A stretch of DNA of 64,000 nucleotides, taken from assembly GCF_025024155.1 (NCBI RefSeq), contig NW_026251790.1, positions 1-64,000 of the forward strand, written 5' to 3'. Source of the DNA: Gamsiella multidivaricata. Taxonomy: Eukaryota > Mortierellomycota > Mortierellomycetes > Mortierellales > Mortierellaceae. Position numbers and translations under genes: made by a program. Shown here piece by piece: positions 22,115 to 36,200 of this stretch; position 1 is the stretch's first letter, and each line of letters starts with the position of its first letter. Under the pieces are notes generated by a model. That model did no database searches, had not been told where the DNA came from, and worked only from the letters and a program-made list of their open reading frames with translations.

Positions 22115-25100
22115 TCACGAACGTGAAGCCTGAGTGCCCTGACGCGACCCCATCATACTCGATCGTGGACTTCCAGTCCTCCAATCACCTTGACCACCCG
22201 AACCAGGCGTCCTTGGCGCCCATCCTGCGCCCACAGATGTTGCAACCAGCGAAGGAACCATCGCGCCAGTATAGAGCATATGTTGATCATCCGTATTATG
22301 GTACGCCGACAAGCGACCACCACGGATGGCCTTGAACACCGAAAGTTCTGTCCGGACCTTGTTAATCGCAGAGTTCCAGGCCAGATGGCTGTCACGGTTC
22401 GAGTATCCGCTGCCGGGACTGACACCGACCATCGATCCTTGCTGAGAGTTAACAGAGACTGGGATTGAAGCGACACGACCAATATCGCCAGCCATCGCTG
22501 GGTAATTCTCAAAGTTGGGCACACCTCCAGTGGGGGGTGATGGCCGGTTGATGCGGTCTCGAAGGCCTCCAAAGATCTCCTCGGGGATCAGACGGATGAT
22601 AACACCCACGGGGATCGAAAGGAAACCCAAGAGAATGCAGATCAGCCACTGGATACCTCCAAGTTTCTCGGTGTCAAAGGCTGCGCCGCCAAACTGGACA
22701 ATGATCGCCTGGAACAGAACCATGATGATGAAGATCACAATAAAGTACGTGTTCTTGTGGATGCCAGAAAAGATGTTGAGGTGGTTATCCAGTCGACGGC
22801 AGTTGATCTCGTTAAAGATCTGCAAGAAAACGAAAGTGTTGAACACCATAGTATCGAGCTCCTGTCGTTTGAAACCAGTGTAAGCGTCCTTAATTTTCGG
22901 ATTCTCATCAACCTTGGGCTGAAGCCAGCCGGGGATTTCGTCGTAGTTGAGAATCTCCATGCCTGCGTACTCCAGAATAAAGGTGATCGTCAACTGCAAA
23001 ATGGCCTGGCCAAGAATCATCTTCCACATCGTAAAGGTGATCAGAGGCGCTGTGCGGGGTTCGGGCTGTCGGTCCAAGAGTTCAGGAGTAGGTGGGTCTG
23101 TAGCGAGAGCAAGGGCGGCCAGGGTATCCATGATAAGGTTGATCCACAGAAGCTGGACAGCAGACATTACGGGCTTTTGTGTGTCAGAGATAACGGCAGT
23201 AACTAGGGTCAGGATGACAGCGGTAATATTGACAGTCAGTTGGAACTGCAGGAACTTCTTGACAGCATCGTTGACTGCGCGTCCCCAAAGGATGGCCTTG
23301 ACAATGCTCGAGAAGTTGTCGTCCATCAAGATAATAGCCGAGGCTTCCTTGGCGACCTCAGTACCGGCAATACCCATGGAGAATCCAACATCCGACATCT
23401 TGAGAGCAGGACCATCATTGGTACCGTCTCCTGTTACGGCCACAATCTCGCCCATGGCCTTGAGACGACCAACCAGAATCTTCTTGTCTTCAGGACTGGA
23501 TCGAGCCAAGACCTGGAGTCGTGGGATCACTGCGTCCATTTCTTCAGGACTGAGCGCACGGAATTTGGGCCCCTCCATAATAATTCCACCCTGCGTGTAG
23601 ATGCCGCACTGCGTTGCGATCGACTTGGCCGTCAGAATGTTGTCACCTGTAACCATGCGGACAAAGACACCAGCTCGCTGGCAGGCAAGGACGGCCTCAG
23701 GAACACCCTCGCGCAGTGGATCCTCGATACCAACAACACCAATTAGGGTCAAGTCGCTCTCAGCGACAGCAGCAAACGGAACGTCACCATCCTCATTGAG
23801 CTCAACGCCGGCAGGTGGCCAAGATTCGAAATCGCGGTAGGCAATTCCGATGGTTCGGAGAGACTGCGTAGCATAGGAAATGATAGTCTTGTGGACCTGC
23901 GTCTGAAGCTCTTCCACGAGTTCCAGCTCAGTCACCTCCGCCATGCGATCCTTCTCACTCAGGGAACCATTCTGTTCGGAAGAACCGCCTATCTGGATAA
24001 CCTTGCTACAGCGCTTCATAATGATCTCGGAGGCACCCTTGACGTGAAGGCGGAACTTGTTTGGACCCATCTGCACAGTGGTAGCCATGGACTTGCGTTC
24101 AGAAGAGAAGGGAAACAGATGGACGACGGGTACGGCCTCGCGGAGTTCACGGTAGTCAGCACCGCCGATCTTCTTTGAGAAGTCGAGCAGAGCGACTTCG
24201 GTCTTGGATCCAATAAATGACAGGTTACCCTTGTCGTCGGTGTTCTCAAAGGCTGAAGAATTGATGGCGATGGCTTCATGCATTAGCGTAGTGATCGCAG
24301 GTGGCAATTTGCTGACAAGCTGACTCATAGGGACGGCATGGCGGTTAACGGGAATGTTGGCGCGAGGATTGGCCTCTCCCTCGGGGCCATCAGCGATAAA
24401 CCGTGTGTTGACTCCCAACGTACCAGCAACAATAGTCATCCTAGTAAGTGTGGCATGCAATGAGATTAATGGTCAGATAACAAGACAGCAGACGATGGCG
24501 AGCCGCGTGGCGGTATGCGTACCTGTTCTGGGTCAACGTTCCGGTTTTATCAGAGCAGATGGTCGTGGCATTACCCATGGTCTCGCACGCAGCCAGGATG
24601 CGGACCAAATTATTGTCCTTCAGCATGCGTGTGGTTGCAAAAGCCAGGGCGAGGGTGACAGCCAGGGGAAGACCTTCAGGAACAGCAACGACAACGACTG
24701 TAACGGCAGTAATAACAATGGTGACCAAACTCTTCACGATTTCTGCACCGGCAGGCGTTCCGTTCCTTCTGAATCCCACAAAGTACCGGATGATGAGGAT
24801 AATCAACATGAGCAAGGCCGCCAAACTGCCCAGTTTGGCAATCCTCTCTGCCAAGCCATTCAGCTTGATCTGCAGCGGTGTATCCTCGGCTTCGGTGCGC
24901 AGCGACATCATTGTCCTTCCATGGAAACTGTTTACGCCTACACCCGTGACAACGTAAATACCCACACCTTCCAAGACCTTGGATCCAGAGATGATGAAGG
25001 GGTCGACTCCATGGATACCGTGTTGCGGCTCAGCAATAACCTCGATGCCCTCATGATTGGTTTGGATTTTACTCTCGCCCTTGTTCAAAGCAGCCTCGGC

Positions 25101-26991
25101 GTCCTGCATCCTTCTCAGCTCCTCAAAGGTCACTTTCTTCACCGCATCAGATTCTCCTGTCATGGCAGATTCATCGCACTTCAAATTGTGTCCGCCGAGA
25201 AAGATACCGTCTGCTGCGATCACATCTCCGGGCTCAAGGTGCAGGATATCGCCGACAAGGACATTAAACACGGATAGCAGGACAGTTTCACCATTTCGAA
25301 GAACCTAGCAGGAAGCAATAACAATATGTTTAGTTTTGAATATATGAAGGTATGCGCGTATGGACTGATTGGCGGTAGCAGGCCACCAGTTTGTCATTCC
25401 TCATTCCACATCAAACCGCTGTTTGTCACCACAGCAGATCAAAGGACATAACATTTGGATACAGGCCAATGTCCAAAGATCAGGGTGGAGAGATAACTGA
25501 AAAAAAAAGAGAGTGGTAACGTGGGTGTGTAGGTCTGTACCTTGACTTCACGGTCTTCCTTTTTGGCATTCAATTTGCGGAACTGGGCCTCCTTCTGGTA
25601 GTCATTAACGGAACCGACCATGACGACGATGATGACAGCGGCCAGAATGGCGACACCTTCGACCCAGGAGATCTTGGGATCAGTGGCGATGTAGGAGGTA
25701 TAGTCCCGGTTGAAGCGTTCGGTTGGTTCATGTTTCATGCCATAGTCCTCGTAGATTCCAAGCCCAATGGAGATGACAGCGGCAACAAGCAGAAGGATCT
25801 AAAGAGCGAGATAACGCATAGCGGAGGAACATACTATCAGCATCATAATACATGACTGGGACAGGAACAAAGGCAGAGACCAAGACAGGGACAGAAACAG
25901 GGAGCCAGTAATTTTAGAAAGGGGGACCAACAAAAGCACGTAGAATTGTGGACGAGGTGATGTCATGAGCATGAATACATGGGGAACAAGGACGGAAGTA
26001 GCCAGGTAGATGTGGGATGGTCAAGTAGCACGATCAGGTGCGCGTCCATCGTCCATTGTTGCACAGAAATGAAAAAATGCATGCGCATCCAATGGTACAA
26101 CGCATTCAGCTTCCGATGTGTCGGTCTGTGCTCCTTCCTCTTCCCTCCTGCTGACTGGTTCGCTCAGCAGCAAATGAACACACTGAAGTAAAGGGAGCAT
26201 GCTCAACATAAAATCCCAGCACTTACCAGAATCTTTTCCTGCAATGCAATCCACATCAATTGAAAAATGTTCTTTGGCTTCCTCTTGGGCAGCAGGTTCC
26301 GTCCAAAGTACTCTTCACGGTCCGCAAACGAGACCGCAGCGGTGTCGATGTCGCCCACGTTGACACCCGAAATTGCTTGTGGTGGCTCCTTTTGTTCTCC
26401 GCCTGCCACAACACCAACACTTTCGAGCGGCCTGTTATCGGTAGTAGATAGGCCCCGGACTGGATCTGCATGCAACCCTCTAAGAATGCCCTCAGTACCA
26501 TTATAGGCCGCCAGTTGCTCTGGCGACTTTGGGTCCATGAGCTCCATGAGCTCGTCAGGTGTGAATGCAAAAGGCCCATTGTTGTTTGGTCGTTGTGGAA
26601 TGTGTGCAGTCTCATGAGACCCGGATTCGTGTTGGTAAGAAAGCGGTCCTGGGTCGGTCGGTTGTAAGGGTTGGTTGGATGCCATATTGCTTGCAGCGGG
26701 CTGTTGGTTCGACTTGAGCGATTTGGTTTCGGAAGAAACTGTGGACTCCGATAGAGCAGAGGAAGCGGTGGTATTATTGTGGTTATTATAGTTGCTGTTG
26801 TCGATGGTTTGTTGAGTGTCTGTATTGCTCGTTGACAGATCTTCCCCAGAAGAAGGGTTTATGGCCTGAGGAGGAGGAGGAGGGGGAGGAGGAGATGCAC
26901 CAGGAATAGGTTCATGAGCAGGAGTAGGATTGGAGGTAGTGTTGGTTGAGTCCAAGACCACGGTGTCCGGATTCAGCTCGCTCTTGTCCAT
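22115..26991 (-). CDS. PMC1: PMCA/PMC1-type Ca2+-transporting P-type ATPase
   Basis: 1376-residue P2B calcium pump that exports Ca2+ from the cytosol into the vacuole or out of the cell. Minus-strand exons are 26991-26227, 25798-25541, 25304-24523 and 24440-22115; frames rejoin. Visible catalytic elements: actuator loop SAMTGESDAV, M4 calcium-site motif VPEGLPLAVTLALAFAT, phosphorylation site CSDKTGTLTQN with Asp about 593, KGASEIIMKRC in the nucleotide domain, MVTGDN and TGDGTNDGPALK, and the M6 WINLIMDTLAALALATDPP. The N-terminal 255 residues are mostly disordered and include a run of eight prolines, then the family start (EQLAAYNGTEGILRGL). The tail (about 1288-1313) contains AWNSAINKVRTELSVFKAI, which resembles the calmodulin-binding helix of animal PMCAs. 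Vacuolar versus plasma-membrane location cannot be decided here. Confidence 0.93.
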
Positions 26992-29900
26992 GCTGAAGCG
27001 AGAGAGAAGCTGGGGAAGCGCAACTGAACAAGTGTGCTGTCTGTATGATTAATGAATAGTAACCGGATTAGATTGTGCGATATAGAAAATGAGGGCCTCT
27101 GCAACTGTCTTCTTCTCTACACCAAAGGGGATCGATTGTTAGAAAAAAAAATAGTGGGTGGAATTAGACAGGGAGGAATATGGTTGACGGACGCAAGGGA
27201 AGAATAGGAGAGGGATGAAAGAACGAAGGAGCGAAATAGAGGGCCTGGCCAATTTGTAGGTTAATTTGGACGTCGCGTCAGAACAAAAGGGTCCTGCCTA
27301 AATAATGCGGTCAGCGAGTTGAGCAAAATGCAATAAACAATCGGCAATTATGATGTCTTTGGCATTTTGTATTTTTGCTCCAACCCTCGGTAATGCCCAT
27401 GGTGCGGCGGAGCGTAAGCGCATACATCAGAAGGCAGGATGCACTGGGATGCTGCTGTAGAAAGGGAGCGAAGGGCAGAGAGGGGTTGTTGTTGAAAGTC
27501 AAGGCCAAGGGGTGCGAAACAGAGACAGGCTCGAATCGCTGCCAGGGAAATGGGATATAATTTTTGGGGATTTGGGGGATTTGGATCGCAATTGGTCAGG
27601 GTTGTCCGCATGCCCTCTCTGGGGCGTATGTGTGGAACACCAGTTTGCCACACACCGTACCACAGGCACCGCCCTGTAGACTACTCCTACGCATCATCTC
27701 GGCTACCACAGACATCGGTCCACGAATTGCGCGGGTCGCATGTCATTTTTCTGTCTCTTGGGCCACACACACAAAAAAAAGGCCTGAAAAGAACATTTGG
27801 AAGGGCGAGAAGACCGGAGATGACATGCCCAAAAGAGGGGCGCGTGCTCTCATCCTCCACTTAATCTGCGGTATGTCCTCTGGAGGGTTTACCATCTTTC
27901 CCATATGATCGCATGAGCCATAATCGTACGTAAATAGCGACAAGTGAGAAGTAGGGCCGTACTATAATGACTCTTCGGTGAGGAGCGCGTTCGTTCGGTG
28001 AGGAGTTTATGGTGAGCACATTGCAGTTTGTCCCTTTTTACCGAGAATGAATGAAAAAAAAGAGCGCGTAAGTAAGCAACTACAGAAACGGCGGATGGTC
28101 TGCTCATTGTGGAGCAAGAGAACTTGAAGCTGAACAATTACTCCGCTCATCCTCCAAGGTATTAATATCTTTTGGACCATCACCACCAATAGGACACTCT
28201 GAACGGCTCAGATCGATGGGGCCTCTAATTGATGGCCTTGAAAATGGATGCAAAGAATAGGGTGCCAGGTAAGAGTGCAGAACAACTTGTTATGCTCATG
28301 GCGGCCATCCATCTGATTTGTGGATACTGTTTGGACCTGAATCAACAACGCCATGAAGTTCTACAAAGTGTCGTCAGATATCGACGTCAGTCAGATCCGC
28401 TGAACATCAACTAAAGTATGAGTATTGCCGCGCATCATTCCGATAACCCCTAATCGGCGTTTATTCTCTAGAGCCTCGACTGCAAGTATGAGCTCCAAAA
28501 CTCCTTATTTTATAGAACCATGCGCATCTTTCATCAGTAGCGTTTGAAGCCTTCTCGGGATTCGCAGCACGTCTGGAACGGTCAGTCTCTGCTTACTTAA
28601 TGCCTTAATAGTTATTGTCCTCGCTGTTAAATTTGATAAAGCAGCCGTCGCTGGTGTACCGTTCATTGGTAGCGAAAGCAGAAACATGCCAGAGTCCCGG
28701 AAGAGTGCCCCTCGTACGGGCAAGCAGTTTATGCAACGTTGATGGCAATTACAGCGTTACGCAATTTGTAGCAGTGTTTGAAGTACAAGGTCTTTTTTCT
28801 TTTTTTTTTTGTTTTTGTTTTTGTTTGAGAGATACAACAAAGGAACGTAGAGCAGTTAGACGTCTGGTCGCTTGTTTTCCAGTTTCAGGTCCACGTTGAA
28901 TTGTTCTGGGGAATCTTCTCCGAATGTTACTAACATATACAAGCCATCCAGGGAAGCGAGGGTTGGGCGAATAGGTCGCGAATATGGATTGCGGAGGGAA
29001 TTGTTGCGTACATGGAGACGAGGCTGGCAGAAATGGGTATCTTCTCACAAAGCGGTTCGGAACGCGCGCAGGCGCCTAGTCGTTAAGTGTATGGGCCATT
29101 ACTCGAGGTATGTGAGATAAGGACACCGAATGTCGCCGTCTGTTCTCATACTCCTATAGATGGAGTAGAATGGCGGTGCACATTATTGGCCACCAAGTAA
29201 CGCTCTAGAGTGCTTAGCATGACAACAAGAGTAAAGAGATTACGCTTCCTATGTCTTAAAAGAAAATATTACACGTGAACCTTGGGGCATACAGTAGTCT
29301 TTTGTACATGTTTGGAAGGACTCAGCAGTATCCCCGAACAACTTAGCCCAATGTGTCACACAACATGCAACGACCCATTCGCCTAGGCCTTTACTCATAT
29401 TTCACGATATCTTATTACAGTACACATTTCACTCGTCCTCCCTATTCCTGTAGCTTTCAAAGCTAAAACAAAGACTTCGGTGGCGGAAGAGTGACCCTCC
29501 CCCTCAGAAGAAAATCGATATCGGGTATGTCTGCATGTTTGTTGTATAGACTCCAGTGGCCACAAAGACTTGGGCTGACAGAGTTTATTTTTGAGCTGTG
29601 CAGGTCGACCGCGAAATGTGCAAGCTGGTTGGATGGTTTCATTGGAATGGCGGATGAAAAAAGATCATGGGGGAAGCCTTGAAAGAGCACAGTATTTCGA
29701 GAGGCACCAAATGGTGTCCAGAGATGCCTGCTGGGGCCTGAAGGAAAATAAAGAAAGAAGGCTGCATGCGATATGGTGCGATGGAAATGCAGTGTGTGCA
29801 GCTGTTAACGATCTACTACACACATGTGCTCGTTGTTGTGGCACTTGCGACATCATCTCTCATCCATACGAGGATGTGATGGTGGTTTCTAGAGAGAGGA

Positions 29901-30267
29901 AGGGGCATCTCATCTCGCTGGTCGATCTTGTTATCGCTTTTTCGAGTTTTTCCTGTGCGTGTGCGTGTTTGTGTGTGTGCGATGGATGGATTTGCACATG
30001 TTTACCGGCAACGCCTGTACATGCTTGCTTGGTATGCTGCTGTGTTGTGTCCACTCTGGCGGTGCATCTGGCTCCTTTCTCTCTCTCTTTTGAACTTTGT
30101 ACTCTTTTCTCCATTCAAAGCTCTGTTTTTCTTCCTTATTAAGATCCAGCTTCTCTTTCTTTTCCGTCCTCATTCCTTCTCTCCACTCATTCCGCCCTCT
30201 ACCCTTTCCTCACCCTTCTTCGAGCCAAAAGCATCCTTACTATTTCCAAAGTGGGTATCGATCGAAA
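26992..30267. other. Long gene-free interval
   Basis: 3.3 kb between two divergent genes (Ca2+-ATPase minus, MFS plus), so both promoters lie in it. Several complete ORFs of 60-180 codons exist, but none shows a domain, a convincing start or splice sites. The 300 bp before 30268 is C/T-rich, the usual leader type here. GT-rich stretches occur near 29955-29985. Confidence 0.5.
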
Positions 30268-32977
30268 ATGATTTCCCCCGTTCCTCAGTCGAACGGCACA
30301 GACGAAAGAAGACCCCTGCTCGGAACCAACAATAGCAGTCATGACGACAACTACAAGAACCGCTCAGCCCTCTACAGAGCCAGAAGAGCCCCCGTCGCCG
30401 TCGCATGTGTCGTGGCCATGGCTCTCTTCACAGACATGGTACGTCCACCCTGCTCGTTTTTCTCTGCTTTGGATCCACTCATCCTGCATATCACCCGGCT
30501 ACTTCGGTGCCCTGTGGTTGATGGGAAATTCCAATGGTCTAAAGAAAAAAAAAAAAAAAATATAAAAAAAGTTTGTCGAGCGGGGACGAAGCCCCGAATA
30601 TCTGATAATCTTGCTTGTGGATCTTTTTCCTTGGTCATATGGCGTCTTTTCTCATTTATGGTTTGCCCTTCATGTTTACTAGGTTGTCTACGGTGTAGTG
30701 GTTCCAATCTTGCCTATCATCGTTAAGGAACGACTGGGAGGAAGTTCCAGCGATGTCGGGCTTCTCTTTGCGTGCTATGGTAAAGACGACGACTGAGAAA
30801 CATTACTTCACGCATACAGGACAGGATGAGGGTCATTGTCTATCAGGATAACAAAAACAAACTGTCCATGTGCTTGTGCTTGTGCTTGTGCTTGTGCTTG
30901 TGCTTGTGCTTGGGACATTCGCCTTATTGCTCTCATGATGACTTGTTATGTCCGAAGAAGTACCATTTTCGTTCATCCAGGGGCCATGTGACTATCGCAG
31001 CAGCCAAACCTGTGTTTGTCATCCGCAAAGAGGCGGAAGATGTTCTCACTCGCACGGACGACGACGATGAACTTGAATTTGGCGGTTCAAGTGATCAGGG
31101 TCAACTGGGGAGGGGGGAAATACACATCGTCGCCAACATACCCTTCGTCTTAATACTCCTCGATAATATAGCGATTGGTCTTCTTGCTTCGACGCCAGTC
31201 TTTGCCATTCTGAGCGACAAGTATCAGAACAGACGGGTACGTTTGTGGAAATTAACAGCAATCCAAAAGCAGACCAGGCCACCAGACCCTGGTCTTTTAC
31301 TGTCACAAGGCCACTCTTATTGTTGCAGGTCATGCGCTGACGCGTGCTAACTTAGCTTGTATTAATACGATGTTGCATTTCTTCAATGACTCCATAGATA
31401 CCAATGATGGTCGGCATGCTTGGTCTTGCGGTGGCAACGGTTGGATTCTCGCTTGCCAGTAATTACTGGGTCCTTATCATGGCTAGAATCGGTCAAGGCT
31501 CTGCGGGCGGAGCCTCATGGTATGTTCCTCATGGGTGGTTTATGATTACGGTTACGGCTTTTAAGATTCCCAATGTATATTCTAACAAAGGGGGCAAATC
31601 CACATATTTCAACATCGTAAAATAGGACGATTGGACTGGGAATGCTGGCTGATGTATATCCACCCGACAATCTCGGTGTGGTGATGGGCGCTACTATGAT
31701 GGCGAACGCGATCGGATTCATGTTGGGACCGATGGTTGGCGCTTACTTTTACGAATACCACGGATACAAGGCTCCTTTTATCTTCTGTGCGGCTCTCGCG
31801 ATTCTTGATTTTCTGTGCATCCTTTTTATTGCAGAGCCTGAGAAGCGAAAGTTCTTCTCCACTAGCAGTGATACGGATGCGGCGGACGCAACAGAGGTCA
31901 TCGTAGGAGACGCGGCGGCGACGAGTAATGGAAAGCACACGGATCAGGATGTGGATAATTTGACGATCGGAGAAGTGCCGTCGACGAGTACAATTGTTGC
32001 GGTCGAGAGAACCGCGGCTGCAATCTCGGACCCGAAGCATGCACAGGAGATTCTGGATGACGGACTGCACCTGCATCAGGATCAGCATCAACATCAGCGC
32101 AACGCACATGCCAGAACGGATAGTCGATCTGGATACGGAAGCGTTCGTTCTTCGTCGTCCTCCTCGTCAGAACATTCCACATCTTCGGCCTCGTCGTCTT
32201 CCAAATCGTCGGCAGCAGAGGAGTGCAAGCAGGATGAGACAGATGTGTCGATGTTCAAGATTGCGAGCAACTGGACAATCGTCTGTTGCTTGTTGGCCAC
32301 CTTTGTCGCTGCCAGCGTCTTTTCAGGTAAATGCTTTTTTCTTTTATGAACTACCCTTTTAAACCCTCAAAATGCTTGAAATAATTGCTGTTTAACCAAT
32401 ACCATCATCACTATTTAACTTCTTACGCCTAGGATTGGAACCCATCCTGCCATTGTATCTGGAGGAACTGTTGCATGCAACCCCAACGCAGACCGGACTC
32501 GTCCTAACTGCTGCCATTTTCCCTACACTCTTCGCCTCGGCCATCGGCTACTACGCTGACCGTGTCGGCCACTTTTACATCTCGCTGCTGGGCATGCTGA
32601 TCTTTGCGCTCGCAACCCTCTCGCTCGCATTACCGACATCCTTCCTCTCCTTCGTGCTACCGCTCGCCTTCTTTGGTCTGGGCTCCTCCACGATCCTAAC
32701 GCCGCTGTTGCCGGCCATGGCGGATGTTTGCCACAAGAAGGGGTGGAACTGCTATGCAAAGACTTATGCGCTCTACAACATGACGTATTCGCTTTCCATG
32801 GCTGTAGGGCCCATCCTTGCTGGCTTTATCTTTGAGGACTTTGGTTTCCAATGGACCATGATCATGTTTGGCGTGATGATCATCGCAGCCACGCCGGTTA
32901 TCTTCTCGGCACAGATCGCGAACGTCATGGCACGGTGGAAGGGTTCTCGAAGCACGGATGCTACATCGAATGCATAG
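30268..32977 (+). CDS. MFS transporter, DHA1/SLC18 (vesicular amine)-like
   Basis: 566-residue twelve-helix major facilitator, probably a proton-coupled exchanger for amines or drugs. Exons are 30268-30438, 30683-30779, 31172-31236, 31398-31519, 31626-32326 and 32433-32977; all phases close. TM1 carries VVYGVVVPILPIIV, a family feature of SLC18/VMAT-like carriers. The loop after TM2 is ILSDKYQNRR (motif A), TM4 has RIGQGSAGGASW, TM5 has GMLADVYPPDNLG, and motif A is echoed after TM8 as GYYADRVGHF. The loop between TM6 and TM7 is long, with His/Gln-rich (HLHQDQHQHQRNAH) and poly-Ser stretches. The substrate is unknown. The short early exons agree with the many-intron style of the neighbours. 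Intron 2 holds a TGTGCT hexamer array. Confidence 0.88.
30869..30912. repeat. (TGTGCT)n hexanucleotide array in an intron
   Basis: About seven copies in intron 2 of the MFS gene. It produces a spurious Cys/Leu frame. Confidence 0.85.
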
Positions 32978-33145
32978 GAGAATACTACACAGATCTACAC
33001 CCATACTCATTTGTACTCATACTCGTACTCACATTCATCCTTACTCTCGTCCTTGCATTCATTTTCATGTCTCATTCATACTCTGCTTTCGCATTAAATT
33101 ATGTTTTTTTATCATCTGGTAAATGATATACATATATTATGATTC

Positions 33146-33146
<1 letters not shown>

Positions 33147-33179
<33 letters not shown>
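33147..33179. repeat. Poly-A tract (A33)
   Basis: A run of 33 adenines between the convergent 3' ends of the MFS gene and the APSES-factor gene. Confidence 0.9.
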
Positions 33180-33180
<1 letters not shown>

Positions 33181-33219
33181 AGAAAGAAAGGAAGAAAAAG
33201 GACGAACAACTATAGCACT

Positions 33220-36200
33220 TTAGACATCGATCTCGTCCCCATCTGAAAGGGAGCTCAACAGCGGGCCCAATAACTCGTCGACCTGATCAATCGCCACATT
33301 GCAGCACAACGCAATCAGTCGCTGGTACTCATACCACCGCTTGCCTTGCTGCCTCTTCAGGTCCACAATCTGGACCACCCGATCCTTGCGTCGCTGCTGC
33401 AACTCTGAGAGTTTTGTTCGCAGCTGCTCCACCTCATTCTCGAGCTCCTCCAACTTTGAGGAAGAAACAATCAAGGCTGGCGGCTGAGCGCTGGCGGGAT
33501 TAGCGCCTTGCTCGTCGGCTATCACGGAAGCAGCATCTGTGGTTGTTGTGGTCGTGGTTTCAACTGGCGCAATCGTTGTTTCCAATACTCCGCTCGTAGC
33601 ATCTATAGCAGTCGAGCCCATTGTAATATCATCTTTTGACTGAGAAACTGTCTCTACTCCAGAACCAGCAGCGTTGGCAGTGGAAGGCGGCGGCGGCGGC
33701 GGCGATATCAAAAACTCTTCTTCGTTCTTGTTCACATTCCCTTCAGTCTTCTCAGCCTCAGTCGTCGTCTTTGGCTCCTCCACATTCTTCTTAACCTCAT
33801 TTTCCCTCACCTCATTCCGCAACCTCTCCTCCTCCTGCGAAATCAACTCCTGCAACCGTAGTCGCTGCCGTTCATGAATCTCCTGTTTAAGCAACCCTTC
33901 CAGCGCCTTGATCTGCTCCTCTGCTTGTCCTAGTGTCACAGTCTTCAATTTCAGCTCATGAATCGTCCGATGTCCCTCTCGAATCTCTGTCTGAATCCCT
34001 TGCAGCAGCCCACGTGCCTCCTGAATGTCCTGATCCTTTTCGAAAATATCCTTCTCATACGACTGTGTCAGTTTGCTGAACAGTTCACTGACTGTTGGGA
34101 TCACAGCTTGTGAGGACGAGGAAACAGGAGGTCCACCTGGGAGTCGTACCGAAGTTGTCGTGCCTGGCCAAGAGTTCGCCTGTTGAAGCTGGGAGAGCAA
34201 TCCGCTGGACGATCCTGAAGCAGGTTGGGCGAAAGCCAATCGTGGTGCTGATGGCAAAAGTGTGAGTGGTGGCGGTGGTGGGAGCATTGCTGACGTAGCA
34301 GTAAGAGGATGCCCGTAGGGCTGATCCTGAGACCTCGTTCCCTTATCCACGGGCTGAACATGTGGGTCCTTAGCACGAGTTACGGACGCTGGCGCACTAG
34401 TTCCAGAGTTCCTTATCGACCCCTGTTGCCGCTGTCCATCGGACTCTGCTTCTGCACCGGCGGATGGCTTCGAATCTGCAGAGGAAGCGATCTGTTGCTG
34501 CTGATCTGTTTCCAGCAAATACTCTTCCGCGTTCTTTCCTGTATGATTACGAATTTTCAAATCCGCTCCCGCATCGACCAGCATCTTCACGACCTTCTTA
34601 CCCCCAACCTTCAATCTCGATGCAATTGTCAATGCCGTATCGCCCACACGATCCTGCACATTAATAATCGACGCCAGCTCCGAAGGATGCTGCGCCAGCT
34701 TTTCCAACAAGCACTCGAGGTAATACCTCGCCGCATGGATCTTCCCACGCTGGCCTGCCGTGTTGGTGACATGGTGGAACACTGTCTGGTCGTCCTTGTC
34801 GATTGTAAAAATGGTCTTCTGGAGCACCTCCAACAGCACCGCAAACGTCTTCTCCTCAAAATTGTTGCTGAACAGCACGCTCCGCATCAATGCCGTTTGC
34901 CCATCTGCGTTGACCCTGTACGTATCCGCGCCATTCTGGACAAGAATCTTGACCACCTCTAGCTTCGCCATAGCTGCTGCCCAGTGCAATGATGTGTGTC
35001 CCTCACCATCGATCACAATATTGAAATCCAGATCTGCGGGCGGCTCTGTCAAAATTTTGGGCAGCGTCAGTGTATCGGCGATGAAGTATTCCAACAGTGT
35101 ATCCGCATATGGCCCTCGAGACTGTGTCTCCACTGATGTCGATCCTGTCGCTATTGCCGTGGCAGTTGAAGACAGTGTCGATTTGCGATCATCCTGATCC
35201 GACGCCCTCGTACGTGATGTTGACCTCCTGTTGGTCTTGCTGCGGACACTCGGTGAGGAATCGCGCTGGAAGGCGGTATCCTGATCGTCGTCGTCCACGT
35301 CCATCGCGTTGTCATCGTCGTCATTGTCCTCCATATGAGATCCACTTTCCATGTCTACATCTTTGTTGGATTTTTGACGGGCACGTTTTCTGCGCGAAAC
35401 CTGCTTGTCCTCGAATCCGATAAACAACTCATCGCCTGGACGGACATGCCTTTTGCGCAAAGAGCTTAGGGATCTGTCCTGCAACGAAGGAGGGCGGCGT
35501 CGGCGTTTGGCTGGCGATGTCGATGTTGAAGCAGACGAGAAAGATGTTTCCCGATCAGAGACATCCTCTGAGGACAGATCGGGTCGTGACGCTGTAGGCG
35601 AGGGCGTTCTAGTGCGCACTCCAGTGTGTCCTGACAGAAGGCTCATGGTTCCGCCCTCACTCTCATCGCTGTCTATGATTATAAATAAGCAAAGTGTTAG
35701 ACCATATTCGTTGAGTCGGATCGAAACCAAACAGTATGCAGGCAGCAGTAAACACCAATTGCCCCAAATTACCATCACCATCGTCACCAGTACTTGTTGA
35801 GCCATCGTCCATGTCCTCGTCTCCCTCTGTTGCCAGGCTCGTCTCTCTTTCCTCGCCTAACGCACCTGGCCCGCCAGTAAAATTCGCCCCGCTGTCGTTG
35901 GCACCCATGGAGGGCTTGGGCAGAATCTGGGCTGCAGCCGCCTTGCGCTTCGTCTTCCTAGCTCTCGGTTTTACGCCGGGTTTGTCCTCATTTCCAGGGG
36001 TCGACATATCTAGCGCGCGAGGTTCACGTGGTTTCCGGGGTCGATTCGATGCTGCTGTGATGTGTTTGGGCGCCAAAGGTGGACTGGTCTGCGTTGCTTG
36101 ATAATCCAGCAGGGGCTGTAGCAGATGCACGACGTTATACTCCTGACAAAGCTGAACTCCGCGTTCAAGCGGAACCCATGTACCTGATCATGGACAATGA

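Noticed and set aside
29591..30142. 183-codon plus-strand frame before the MFS gene
   Set aside because: Cys/Val-rich composition comes from GT-rich DNA; no domain, and it runs into the C/T-rich leader of the MFS gene.
30576..30600. Short hairpin with a CGGGG/CCCCG stem
   Set aside because: It lies inside an MFS intron. The stem is only five pairs, with no terminator or RNA-gene context in a eukaryote.
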